A model generated the notes under the pieces. That model was not told the origin of the DNA, searched no databases, and saw only the letters and a list, made by a program, of their open reading frames with translations. This document shows positions 1 through 7,152 of a stretch of DNA of 9,305 bases, one piece after another; within the stretch, counting starts at the first letter, position 1; the number at the start of each line of letters is the position of its first letter. A program made the translations under genes and the position numbers. Source of the DNA: CANLWN01 sp039815505 (GTDB taxonomy: Bacteria; Bacteroidota; Bacteroidia; Flavobacteriales; Flavobacteriaceae); contig JBCBZE010000109.1 in assembly GCA_039815505.1 (NCBI GenBank), positions 1 to 9,305 of the forward strand, written 5' to 3'.

Positions 1-13
1 GAAGTTATTTTTT

Positions 14-69
14 TGTAAAACAAAGGCTACATTAATGTAAAGCACGTATAAAAATGGTCCGTTTTACAT
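14..69. repeat. Cluster of TGTAAA half-sites, possible operator
   Basis: The half-site TGTAAA(A) occurs at 14-20 and 36-41 in the same orientation, 22 bp start to start, and again inverted as TTTTACA at 62-68. TGTAAAAC (14-21) and GTTTTACA (61-68) are a perfect 8-bp inverted pair. ATGTAAA (35-41) also pairs with TTTACAT (63-69), and TACATTAATGTA (28-39) is a perfect 12-bp palindrome. This density is seen directly. A role as a protein-binding site is inference. The two-turn spacing of the direct copies resembles LytTR-type sites, and a LytTR gene follows. However, the cluster lies over 70 bp upstream of the -7 box and may belong to a gene left of the window. Confidence 0.35.
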
Positions 70-140
70 ATTTTCCTACCAACCATACATGAAATTACCC
101 CATTAGCACAATTTTTTAAGAGGCATTTATCCAATACTAC

Positions 141-148
141 TAATTTTG
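141..148 (+). promoter_or_regulatory. -7 box of the LytTR/kinase promoter
   Basis: TAATTTTG matches the Bacteroidota -7 consensus TAnnTTTG and ends 19 bases before the ATG at 168. A start site a few bases downstream would leave a leader of about 15 nt. No convincing -33 TTG lies 17-23 bases upstream, so the call rests on the -7 box and its position. Confidence 0.55.
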
Positions 149-167
149 ATTAACTTAACCCTAAGTT

Positions 168-902
168 ATGTTAGAAGCGGTATTAGTAGACGATGAAATT
201 AAGGCACTCCAAAGTTTATCTTGGGAGTTGACCAACTTTAGTGACGAGATCAACGTAGTTGCATCGTTCACCGATCCTTTCGAAGCCTTGGGTCATTTGG
301 AGAAGAATACACCGGATTGTCTTTTCTTGGACATAGAGATGCCAACAATGGATGGATTTCAGTTTATCCAGAAATTAAACAATAAAAACTTTCCTGTGGT
401 TATCACAACCGCTTACAATCAATATGCGATTAAAGCATTAAAGAACGAAGCCATCGACTATTTGTTGAAACCTATTGATTCCGATGATTTGAGAGATACT
501 ATCCTTAAAATAAGAAAGTTTAATTCCAAGAGCTTTTCCGCCGAAAAACTGGAAAAAATTCTATTGAATTTTAATTCCAATTCCGCTCACAAAAAAATAA
601 CCATAAATACAGATGGGAAGTTATTGTTTTTTGAAAGCGACGATATCCTTTATGCGGAATCTGACGGTAATTATAGCACCATATATTTGGCCAATGGGCA
701 AAAAATAGTACTGACAAAAAAGTTAAAAGAAGTCAATGAACTCCTACCTCAGGACATCTTTTTTAGAATACATAATTCATATATCATCAATTTAAACAAA
801 ATAAAGGAGTTCCTTAAAACGGACGGATATGTTATTTTACAATCCAATCATAAAATACCGGTCTCCCGACAAAAAAAGTCGGACTTTTTGGATTTGTTAT
901 AA
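168..902 (+). CDS. LytTR-family two-component response regulator
   Basis: This is a 244-residue cytoplasmic transcription regulator of the LytR/AlgR type. Residues 1-120 form a receiver domain. The acidic pair D8-D9 and the phospho-acceptor D55 (in FLDIEMP) are present, as are T80/T81 before A82 and the conserved K101 followed by P102. Residues about 142-244 form a LytTR DNA-binding domain with the typical stretches DDILYAESDGNY (158-169), FFRIHNSYIIN (198-208) and PVSRQKK (231-237). Length and domain order are normal for the family. The ATG lies 19 bases after a -7 box. The gene is followed after 9 bases by a histidine kinase, which is very probably its cognate partner in one transcript. The phosphorylated form should bind DNA through LytTR. 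The target genes cannot be read from the sequence. It may regulate its own promoter, since TGTAAA repeats lie upstream. Confidence 0.95.
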   Translation: MLEAVLVDDEIKALQSLSWELTNFSDEINVVASFTDPFEALGHLEKNTPDCLFLDIEMPTMDGFQFIQKLNNKNFPVVITTAYNQYAIKALKNEAIDYLLKPIDSDDLRDTILKIRKFNSKSFSAEKLEKILLNFNSNSAHKKITINTDGKLLFFESDDILYAESDGNYSTIYLANGQKIVLTKKLKEVNELLPQDIFFRIHNSYIINLNKIKEFLKTDGYVILQSNHKIPVSRQKKSDFLDLL

Positions 903-911
903 TGTATCTTT

Positions 912-2891
912 ATGCAACGAAACCTGGGCAAAGCTACGTATCTCTCAAAATTTAATTCTTCAAGATTACATATAGGAATAAGCCTTATTCTATTCATTTT
1001 CTTAGTACCCTACTTTGGTCATTCCCAACTAATTCCCGAAACTTTTAAAAAGCAAACGGATAGCCTTATAAAAGCTGCGCCAAAAACCTATAAGGAGTTG
1101 GATGCGGTCCTACGACCCAATCGAAGGGACACTGTCTTGATGAATTACTTCATAAATGCTGCCATCAATAAAAATTATTTGGACGGGCAAACCTATGCCT
1201 TTAATCAATTAGGCACCAAATACCGGAATATTTCAAAGTTTCAAAAAGCTATAGAAATGCATAGAAAAGCATTGGAAGCAGCTATTGAAGGCAACAATAT
1301 AGAGTTTAGGATTTTTAGCCTTAACATGCTAGGTGTGGTTTATAGGAGAAACGATGCTGTAAAGACCGCCTTGGACTATAGCCAAGAGGCCTTGGAACTT
1401 GCCGAGAGCATTGAAAACCCATCGGACGGCATTAAAAGGAGCATCAATGTATCGCTCAACAGCATGGGTAATATATACCAGGCGCTTAAACAGTACGGCC
1501 TAGCTATAGAACAGTTCAAAAAATCCATGAAATTAGAGGAAGAACTGGGTAATATCAGGGGGCTGGCGATCAATCAACAAAATATTGGGGAATGTCTGGA
1601 AGAACAAGGCAAATTAGATGAAGCCCTGGAAAATTATAAAATTGCGTTGGCCTATGATGAGGAAATAGCATCAGAAAGAGGGATCGTCATCTGTAAAAAT
1701 AGTATTGCACAAATTTTCATCAAACAAAATAAACTTAATAAGGCCTTGGAAATACTGGAACCTAACCTAAACGCTTCCAAGGCAACGGGCGACATGCATA
1801 TTACCTCTTTGGTATATATTAACCTAGGATGGTCTTTAATGATGTTGAAACGTTATCAAGAAGCTAAACAAAATTTGGTCCAAGGCCTTGAGACGGCCAA
1901 AGCGTTCAACTTCCCAAGAAACATATCCAAAGGATATTATTTATTGTCCGAGTTATCCAAAAAACAAAGGGACTATAAAAACGCTTTTGAGTACTATGAA
2001 AAAGCAAAACTATATGATGAGAGAGTGACCAATGAACTTAATTTACGTTATGTAAACGATATGATTTTGCGGTATGACACCCAGAAAAAGAGCAATCAGA
2101 TCGAGGTACTCGCCAAAGAAAACGAGATTGTAAAATTAAAACTTAGGAAAAATAGAACCACTCTTCTCATTAGCGGCATTGCCCTAGGTTTACTGGCAGG
2201 TATCCTTTATATCCTATATCGACAGTACCAGCTTAACAATGAAAAGAAATTGTTGACCTTGGAACAAAGTATGCTTCGCAGTCAAATGAATCCACATTTT
2301 TTGTTCAATTCCTTGAACTCCATAAAACTATACATTATAAATAATGAACAAAAGAATGCGGTTCATTATCTAAACAAGTTTTCCAAATTAGTACGCAAAA
2401 TACTCGAAGCTTCTTCTCTAAAGGAAATTCCCCTGGCGGAAGAATTGGAGACGGTAGAACTTTATATGAACATTGAGAATATTCGCTTCTCCAACGAAAT
2501 TAGTTTTGAAATCCTGGCAGATGAGACCTTGGATGTCCACACTACAAAAATCCCGTCACTTATCTTACAACCCTTCTTGGAAAATGCACTGTGGCATGGT
2601 CTCTCTTCAAAAGAAGGCGAAAAAAGGGTTTCTTTGGAAGTAAAACAAGAAAACAAAGGGTTTATAGAAATTGCGATAGTCGACAATGGTGTAGGGCGCG
2701 CGGTAGCCGAAAAAATCAAAGAGCGAAAGGTTCTAAAACGAAAATCTGTAGGCATTGCCATTACCAAGGAACGTTTGGCCAACTTTTCAAAAGACTATGA
2801 AAATTCCTTTAGCTTGGAAATTGTAGATCTATACCATGAAGATGGGAGTGCTAAAGGGACTAAGGTAGTCCTTGGAATTCCTACTATTTAA
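912..2891 (+). CDS. TPR-containing sensor histidine kinase (LytS/YehU-type kinase core)
   Basis: This 659-residue membrane sensor kinase is the likely phosphodonor for the LytTR regulator 9 bases upstream. Residues about 19-38 are a hydrophobic signal sequence ending near GHSQ, so the following region is probably periplasmic. About seven tetratricopeptide repeats span residues 95-370, each with the LG..Y....Y..A pattern. A charged, coiled-coil-like linker (about 380-414) leads to one membrane helix at 416-438. The cytoplasmic part is a His_kinase (PF06580-type) domain: QMNPHFLFNSLNS places the phospho-acceptor at H462. The ATP-binding domain follows, with the N-box PFLENALWHG (N558) and the G1 box DNGVG (591-595). 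All catalytic landmarks are intact. TPRs usually bind peptides or proteins, but the signal is unknown. The stop overlaps the convergent DUF3109 gene by 8 bp and leaves no room for a separate terminator. Confidence 0.93.
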   Translation: MQRNLGKATYLSKFNSSRLHIGISLILFIFLVPYFGHSQLIPETFKKQTDSLIKAAPKTYKELDAVLRPNRRDTVLMNYFINAAINKNYLDGQTYAFNQLGTKYRNISKFQKAIEMHRKALEAAIEGNNIEFRIFSLNMLGVVYRRNDAVKTALDYSQEALELAESIENPSDGIKRSINVSLNSMGNIYQALKQYGLAIEQFKKSMKLEEELGNIRGLAINQQNIGECLEEQGKLDEALENYKIALAYDEEIASERGIVICKNSIAQIFIKQNKLNKALEILEPNLNASKATGDMHITSLVYINLGWSLMMLKRYQEAKQNLVQGLETAKAFNFPRNISKGYYLLSELSKKQRDYKNAFEYYEKAKLYDERVTNELNLRYVNDMILRYDTQKKSNQIEVLAKENEIVKLKLRKNRTTLLISGIALGLLAGILYILYRQYQLNNEKKLLTLEQSMLRSQMNPHFLFNSLNSIKLYIINNEQKNAVHYLNKFSKLVRKILEASSLKEIPLAEELETVELYMNIENIRFSNEISFEILADETLDVHTTKIPSLILQPFLENALWHGLSSKEGEKRVSLEVKQENKGFIEIAIVDNGVGRAVAEKIKERKVLKRKSVGIAITKERLANFSKDYENSFSLEIVDLYHEDGSAKGTKVVLGIPTI

Positions 2892-3453
2892 GGTATTCAA
2901 TGGCAACTTGTTCCAACTCGGCATACCACGGTTTTCCAAATTTTCGGATAAGCGCTTCTTTTACAAATTTATAAATAGGTACCTTTAATTCCGATCCCAA
3001 GCTGCAGGCAGGGTCACAAATTTCCCATTTATGATAGTTCACCGCGGTAAGTTCGGTATACTCTCTTATCCTAACGGGGTACAGGTGACAGGAAACCGGT
3101 TTTTTCCATGTAACCGCTCCTGCATTATACGCTTCTTCAATACCACATTTTGCCGTGCCGTTATCCGAAAAAACAACATAAGCACACTCACTACCATTTA
3201 CCAAAGGAGTCTCCCATTCACCGTCTTCGCCTTTGACAAAAGCTCCTACATCCTCGATTACCCCTATTCCCTCTTTTCGTAAAAAAGGTTTTACTTTTTG
3301 GTAGATATCCACTAGAATCTCCGTTTCCTTTTCCTCTAAGGGAGCCCCTGCCTCGCCGTCTACACAACAAGCGCCTTTACAAGCGTTTAGATTGCAAACA
3401 AAATCCTGTTCAATAATTTCTTCCGATACTATAGTTTTTCCTAGTTGGAACAT
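2884..3453 (-). CDS. DUF3109 family Cys-rich protein, probable metal binding
   Basis: This 189-residue soluble protein matches the DUF3109 family (related to the YkgJ-type zinc/iron-chelating Cys cluster), whose function is not established. It has nine cysteines: C20, C25, C29 and C30 in an FVCNLNACKGACC block, then C90, C103, C122 (SCHLYPVR), C146 and C150 (CDPAC). Their spacing suggests a metal or iron-sulfur site, which is inference. The frame is open up to a TTG at 3496-3498, but that TTG is itself the -33 element of a promoter whose -7 box is at 3471-3478. The ATG at 3451-3453 is preceded by an AAGGAA ribosome-binding sequence 7 bases upstream, so it is used here. The MFQLGKTIVS beginning also fits the family as I remember it. 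The gene stands alone: it converges on the kinase gene and diverges from the MarC gene. Confidence 0.88.
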   Translation of the reverse strand: MFQLGKTIVSEEIIEQDFVCNLNACKGACCVDGEAGAPLEEKETEILVDIYQKVKPFLRKEGIGVIEDVGAFVKGEDGEWETPLVNGSECAYVVFSDNGTAKCGIEEAYNAGAVTWKKPVSCHLYPVRIREYTELTAVNYHKWEICDPACSLGSELKVPIYKFVKEALIRKFGKPWYAELEQVAIEYLK

Positions 3454-3470
3454 ATCAATTTTCCTTGGGA

Positions 3471-3498
3471 CAAAGATACTTTTTTGATCAATAATCAA
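3471..3498 (-). promoter_or_regulatory. Promoter of the DUF3109 gene
   Basis: On the - strand, TTG (3496-3498) is followed by 17 bases and then TATCTTTG (3471-3478). This fits the Bacteroidota pattern TTG-N17-23-TAnnTTTG and is the only promoter in the window with both elements clear. The spacer contains the perfect palindrome TTGATCAA (3484-3491), which may be chance or an operator. The ATG at 3453 would have a leader of only about a dozen bases. Confidence 0.7.
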
Positions 3499-3547
3499 GC
3501 AACGATTTATTTTCTTTATAAAGCAACCTAAAACATGTATTTAAACG

Positions 3548-3555
3548 TAAATTTG
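3548..3555 (+). promoter_or_regulatory. -7 box of the MarC-family gene
   Basis: TAAATTTG matches TAnnTTTG and ends 23 bases before the ATG at 3579. No TTG is seen at the expected -33 distance. It faces away from the DUF3109 promoter in the same 125-bp intergenic region. Confidence 0.5.
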
Positions 3556-3578
3556 CCGCGCTATGCAAACTGTTATTT

Positions 3579-4151
3579 ATGAATTTTGATGTTAAGGAAA
3601 TTATTACGGCCAGTATGATTCTTTTTGCTGTTATCGATATATTGGGAAGTGTACCCATTATCATAGGCTTACGCAATAAAGTGGGACATATTCAGTCTGA
3701 AAAAGCATCTATAGTTGCGGCGTGTATAATGGTCGCTTTTTTGTTCGTGGGGGAGCGGATTTTAAATTTAATCGGTATAGATGTCAATTCGTTTGCCGTT
3801 GCCGGAGCATTCGTGATTTTCTTTTTGGCCATAGAAATGATTTTGGGAGTTTCCCTATATAAAGACGACGCTCCGGAAAGTGCATCGGTTGTTCCCATTG
3901 CATTCCCATTGATCGCAGGTGCCGGTACCATGACGTCTATCCTATCCTTAAGGGCAGAGTATTACGTGGAGAATATTGTAGTGGCCATCATTGTGAACAT
4001 TATTTTTGTGTATCTTGTATTAAAATCATCCCTACGCATAGAAAAAATATTGGGAAAGAGCGGACTTGGTGTTATTCGTAAGGTCTTTGGTGTTATTTTA
4101 TTGGCCATTGCGGTAAAGTTATTCGCCGCCAACATTAATCAACTTTTTTAG
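3579..4151 (+). CDS. MarC family (UPF0056) integral membrane protein
   Basis: This 190-residue inner-membrane protein has about six hydrophobic segments (roughly 8-30, 46-67, 72-93, 105-125, 131-150, 167-187). It shows MarC-family marks: FAVIDILGSVPI near the N-terminus, with D20 in the first membrane segment, and FPLIAGAGTMTS at 109-120, the signature glycine-rich loop. MarC proteins are often named for multiple antibiotic resistance, but that link has been withdrawn for E. coli MarC and the transported substrate is unknown. Length is slightly below the usual 200-220 residues and nothing looks truncated. The ATG lies 23 bases after a -7 box and has no Shine-Dalgarno sequence, as is common in Bacteroidota. 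A small membrane protein gene follows after 30 bases and is probably cotranscribed. Confidence 0.9.
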   Translation: MNFDVKEIITASMILFAVIDILGSVPIIIGLRNKVGHIQSEKASIVAACIMVAFLFVGERILNLIGIDVNSFAVAGAFVIFFLAIEMILGVSLYKDDAPESASVVPIAFPLIAGAGTMTSILSLRAEYYVENIVVAIIVNIIFVYLVLKSSLRIEKILGKSGLGVIRKVFGVILLAIAVKLFAANINQLF

Positions 4152-4181
4152 AGTTTGTAAAACCAGTAAACAGCTATTGAA

Positions 4182-4385
4182 ATGAACAAAACCCTTTCTG
4201 TAGTACTCATAATTTTGGCAATAGGCCTAATTGCCTATAACGTGACCTTGGTAGATTTTGAAAATCCTTTTGAGGGCAACAGTACCATTGCCCTTATAGG
4301 TATTGTGGCCTCTCTTTGTGCCATTGTCTTGCTATTGATATTCATTACTTCGAAAAAAATACAGAAAAAGGTAGACAAAGATTAG
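4182..4385 (+). CDS. Small two-helix membrane protein, function unknown
   Basis: This is a 67-residue protein that I do not recognise. It has a hydrophobic helix at about 5-21, a short acidic, polar stretch with VDFENPFEGN (24-33), a second helix at about 36-56 and a lysine-rich tail (KKIQKKVDKD). The positive tail suggests that both ends face the cytoplasm, with a short periplasmic loop (inference). It starts 30 bases after the MarC gene with no promoter box or terminator between, so cotranscription is likely. A MarC partner role is possible but only by proximity. The stop overlaps the convergent protease gene by 4 bp. Coding status is supported by membrane-protein composition and its snug fit between neighbours. 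Confidence 0.75.
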   Translation: MNKTLSVVLIILAIGLIAYNVTLVDFENPFEGNSTIALIGIVASLCAIVLLLIFITSKKIQKKVDKD

Positions 4386-6007
4386 TTATTCGCCTCTATT
4401 TGTTCTGCCTCCTGCTGGCTTATAGTGGGGCGATCTAACTCTAGTACCCTTTGCAGCATGGTATCACCTGAACTCTTAATTTTTGCGTACGCATTCGGAG
4501 AGTATAATTGTTCCGCTAAAGCAGCTTTTAGATATAGCTTTATCTTATCTTCAAAAGCATAGAAATCCATCTTTAATTTTCTAGCAATAAAGTAATCCAC
4601 AAAGGACTCGAATAAAATATCGTCTACCCTAAACGTATCTATAAACTCTTGTTTGGTGTAATTATCATATCTGGTCCTATCCTCTTCCAAATGGTCAAAA
4701 ATAAAACGGGAAACATACCCTCTACTTTCCATACTCTCCACTGCTTCCTCCTCGTTGGTACCTATAGGTACAAAAACATCGGGAATAATTCCACCACCTC
4801 CATAAACAGTTTTTCCTTTTGGTGTAGTAAACTTCAGTGAATCGGCAACTTTTATACTATCCACAGATACTAATTCCCCACTGTGGTAACGATCGGTGAA
4901 CTTTTGGTAATAATCCTTATTTCCATTTTTATACGTTTTTTGGATAGAACGTCCGGTAGGGGTATAATATCTAGAAACGGTTAATCGTACTGCAGAACCA
5001 TCACCTAACTCCATTTCTCGTTGAACCAACCCTTTGCCAAAGGAACGGCGGCCAACAATAGTACCAATATCATTATCCTGCAGCGCTCCGGCAATGATTT
5101 CACTTGCGGAGGCCGATCGCTCATTGATCAACACATAAACAGGCTTGTCTTCAAAAACACCTTTATCGGTAGCATAGATTTTATTTATTTTCCCTTTTTT
5201 GTTCTTTGTGAAAAGAATAAGCTTGTCCTCTTCCAAAAATTCATCGCACATTTGTTCTGCTATTCCCAAATACCCCCCTGGATTATCCCGTAAATCCAAC
5301 GCGAGCTTCTTTGCTCCGTGTCGCTGTAGGTTCCTAAGCGCCGATTTAAATTCTTTGTAGGTGGTCTCCGCAAAACGGTTAACCTTTATATAGCCTATGT
5401 CCGAGGTGAGCATATAATACGCCTCTACACTTTTAATAGGAATCCGATCTCGACGCACGGTAACATCGAATGTTTTATTTTCATGCTTGCGATACACCTT
5501 TAATTTAACGGATGTCCCTTGCTTGCCCTTTAATTTATCTATTATGACCTCATCTGGCATTCTTTTTCCATACAATGTATCATTGTTTGCCATTAGAATG
5601 CGATCTCCGGGCCGTATGCCCTTTAAAAAACTTGGCCCATTTTCAATAGTACGTATTACGGCAATAGTATCCCTATAACTATAAAAACTGATTCCTATGC
5701 CAACAAAATCGCCCTTCATATTTTCCGAAACCTTATCCATATCCTGTTTGGATATATACACGGAATGGGGATCCAATTTATCCAGAATATTGTTTACGGT
5801 AACATCGACAATACTGTCCGTGTCAATTTCATCCACATATTCGTAATCAATATAATCTATGAGCCGATTAAGTTTGTCTTTCTTGGAGTTAGTGGTAAAC
5901 AGTTTTTCCGGAGAATCATTAAAATGTAACTTTCCACCTATAAAAATCCCAACGGCAAGAGCCAAAGCGATAATAGTGGGCCATATATAGTTATTTATTT
6001 TTTTCAT
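4382..6007 (-). CDS. S41 family C-terminal processing protease (CtpA/Prc type)
   Basis: This is a 541-residue serine protease anchored in the inner membrane by one N-terminal helix (about 8-25), with the body in the periplasm. A PDZ domain lies around residues 95-175 (GDFVGIGISF, then PGDRI). The peptidase S41 core follows, with LDLRDNPGG (about 236-244) and the catalytic Ser-Lys dyad. The serine is S300 in SASASE and the lysine is K325 in FGKGLVQ, 25 residues apart as in characterised Prc/CtpA enzymes. The tail beyond GGGGIIPDVFVP is helical and charged. Family members trim or degrade envelope proteins from the C-terminus. The frame can be extended to a TTG at 6017-6019, but the ATG at 6005-6007 directly before the KKINNYIW anchor is preferred. 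It begins 14 bases after the dCMP deaminase stop, so the two are probably cotranscribed. Confidence 0.93.
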   Translation of the reverse strand: MKKINNYIWPTIIALALAVGIFIGGKLHFNDSPEKLFTTNSKKDKLNRLIDYIDYEYVDEIDTDSIVDVTVNNILDKLDPHSVYISKQDMDKVSENMKGDFVGIGISFYSYRDTIAVIRTIENGPSFLKGIRPGDRILMANNDTLYGKRMPDEVIIDKLKGKQGTSVKLKVYRKHENKTFDVTVRRDRIPIKSVEAYYMLTSDIGYIKVNRFAETTYKEFKSALRNLQRHGAKKLALDLRDNPGGYLGIAEQMCDEFLEEDKLILFTKNKKGKINKIYATDKGVFEDKPVYVLINERSASASEIIAGALQDNDIGTIVGRRSFGKGLVQREMELGDGSAVRLTVSRYYTPTGRSIQKTYKNGNKDYYQKFTDRYHSGELVSVDSIKVADSLKFTTPKGKTVYGGGGIIPDVFVPIGTNEEEAVESMESRGYVSRFIFDHLEEDRTRYDNYTKQEFIDTFRVDDILFESFVDYFIARKLKMDFYAFEDKIKLYLKAALAEQLYSPNAYAKIKSSGDTMLQRVLELDRPTISQQEAEQIEANN

Positions 6008-6021
6008 GAACTGGGACAATA

Positions 6022-6459
6022 TTAAAAAACCTGCTCCTGTATCGGCATATGTACAATAACTATACCAGCTCTTTCTAAAAATCGTAAACCGGAATCATCC
6101 TTATAGGCCGTTTGATATACCACACGTTTTATGCCGGATTGATGGATCAACTTGCTACATTCCCTACATGGAGATAGGGTGATGTAAAGCGTAGCACCTT
6201 CACAGGACTGTGTGGATGCGGCTACTTTTGAAATAGCATTGGCTTCAGCGTGTAGCACATACCATTTGGTATACCCCTCTTCATCCTCGCAAATATTTTC
6301 AAAACCCGTAGGGGTTCCATTATAGCCATCGGATATAATCATCCTATCCTTGACGATTATTGCCCCCACCTGTTTGCGTTTGCAATAGGAAAGCTTAGCC
6401 CATTCCTGGGCCATGCGCAAATATGCCATATCGTATTTTCGTTGTTTACTTTCCTTCAT
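6022..6459 (-). CDS. dCMP deaminase family protein
   Basis: This is a 145-residue zinc-dependent deaminase of the dCMP/cytidine deaminase superfamily, closest to dCMP deaminase (ComEB-like). The zinc and proton-transfer motif is HAE (H70, E72) and the second half is SPCRECSKL (C98, C101). The stretch SDGYNGTPTGFEN (43-55) is typical of the dCMP branch. The expected reaction is dCMP to dUMP, feeding thymidylate synthesis in the cytoplasm. Length is normal. The ATG at 6457-6459 matches the family N-terminus. The gene lies 66 bases downstream of the HupE-like gene and 14 bases upstream of the protease ATG, probably inside one transcript. No TAnnTTTG box occurs in the upstream gap. A related deaminase with another nucleotide substrate cannot be excluded. 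Confidence 0.92.
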   Translation of the reverse strand: MKESKQRKYDMAYLRMAQEWAKLSYCKRKQVGAIIVKDRMIISDGYNGTPTGFENICEDEEGYTKWYVLHAEANAISKVAASTQSCEGATLYITLSPCRECSKLIHQSGIKRVVYQTAYKDDSGLRFLERAGIVIVHMPIQEQVF

Positions 6460-6525
6460 CGGTCAATTGGCAAAACACTAATATACCCGCTTTGGAAAAT
6501 TCCCACAACCTTAAACGGTTAATTT

Positions 6526-7122
6526 TTAGTGAAAATCTATGAAGGGAAAGGTTTTGACCACCATTGGTAGCGTTATGACAATCACTATTATTGAAAATAC
6601 GATAATATAAAGGCGGTGTTGCATCCTAAATATCGTCTGTGACACATAAGATAGTACCAATGCAACAAGAATTATAAGTATTTGGGAAAACTCTATTCCA
6701 GTAGCAAATCCCAACAAAGGATTCAATTTTTCCTCTTCCTCGGCCATCAAAAGTTTGAAATAGTTGGAAAACCCAAAGCCGTGCACAAGTCCAAAGAATG
6801 CGGTTGCCAATACATGAAGCCCTATACCCATTCTTTCAATACCATACTTTATGTAGTATAAATTAAGTAAAGCAGTAATGAGGATAGTTATTGGAATCAA
6901 GAATTCTATCAATACAACATCAATTACAAACACGTTATAAACAGATAATGCCAACGAAACACAATGGGTAATTGTAAAAACCGTAGCTAAGATTATTACT
7001 TTTTTCCAACTTTTAAAGGTGAAAGGGACAGCGAGAGCTGCCAAAAAAAGGATATGATCATAAGCGCCAAAATCCAATACATGGTTGAGGCCCAACTTTA
7101 TATAAAACCAAAATTCCTCCAT
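6526..7122 (-). CDS. HupE/UreJ_2 family membrane protein
   Basis: This 198-residue membrane protein has about six to seven hydrophobic segments. It carries the family's His/acid motifs within the membrane: GAYDHILF (19-26), FTITHCVSL (49-57), E73, FGLVHGFGFS (110-119) and E144. HupE/UreJ relatives are linked to nickel or cobalt supply for hydrogenase and urease. The HupE/UreJ_2 branch is widespread in Bacteroidota genomes without those enzymes, so a metal-transport role is plausible but unproven. No hydrogenase or urease gene is in this window. The ATG at 7120-7122 lies 30 bases after the TerB/DnaJ gene with no promoter box between, which suggests cotranscription. There is no signal peptide, and the protein starts directly with the amphipathic stretch leading to the YDHILF motif. 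Confidence 0.87.
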   Translation of the reverse strand: MEEFWFYIKLGLNHVLDFGAYDHILFLAALAVPFTFKSWKKVIILATVFTITHCVSLALSVYNVFVIDVVLIEFLIPITILITALLNLYYIKYGIERMGIGLHVLATAFFGLVHGFGFSNYFKLLMAEEEEKLNPLLGFATGIEFSQILIILVALVLSYVSQTIFRMQHRLYIIVFSIIVIVITLPMVVKTFPFIDFH

Positions 7123-7152
7123 TTATTCAACTATTTAAGGATTCTAAAACAA

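Noticed and set aside
2462..2782. Open frame of 106 codons on the - strand inside the kinase gene
   Set aside because: It lies wholly within the conserved kinase domain coding sequence, shows no family features and has no promoter box. It is a shadow of the real frame.
3514..3523. Perfect palindrome CTTTATAAAG between the divergent DUF3109 and MarC genes
   Set aside because: It is short and made of A and T apart from its ends, as expected by chance in such DNA. It does not overlap either -7 box.
6507..6520. AACC/GGTT inverted repeat downstream of the HupE-like stop, as a terminator
   Set aside because: The stem is only four base pairs and no T run follows on the - strand, so it would not end transcription. 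The gene run is treated as continuous.
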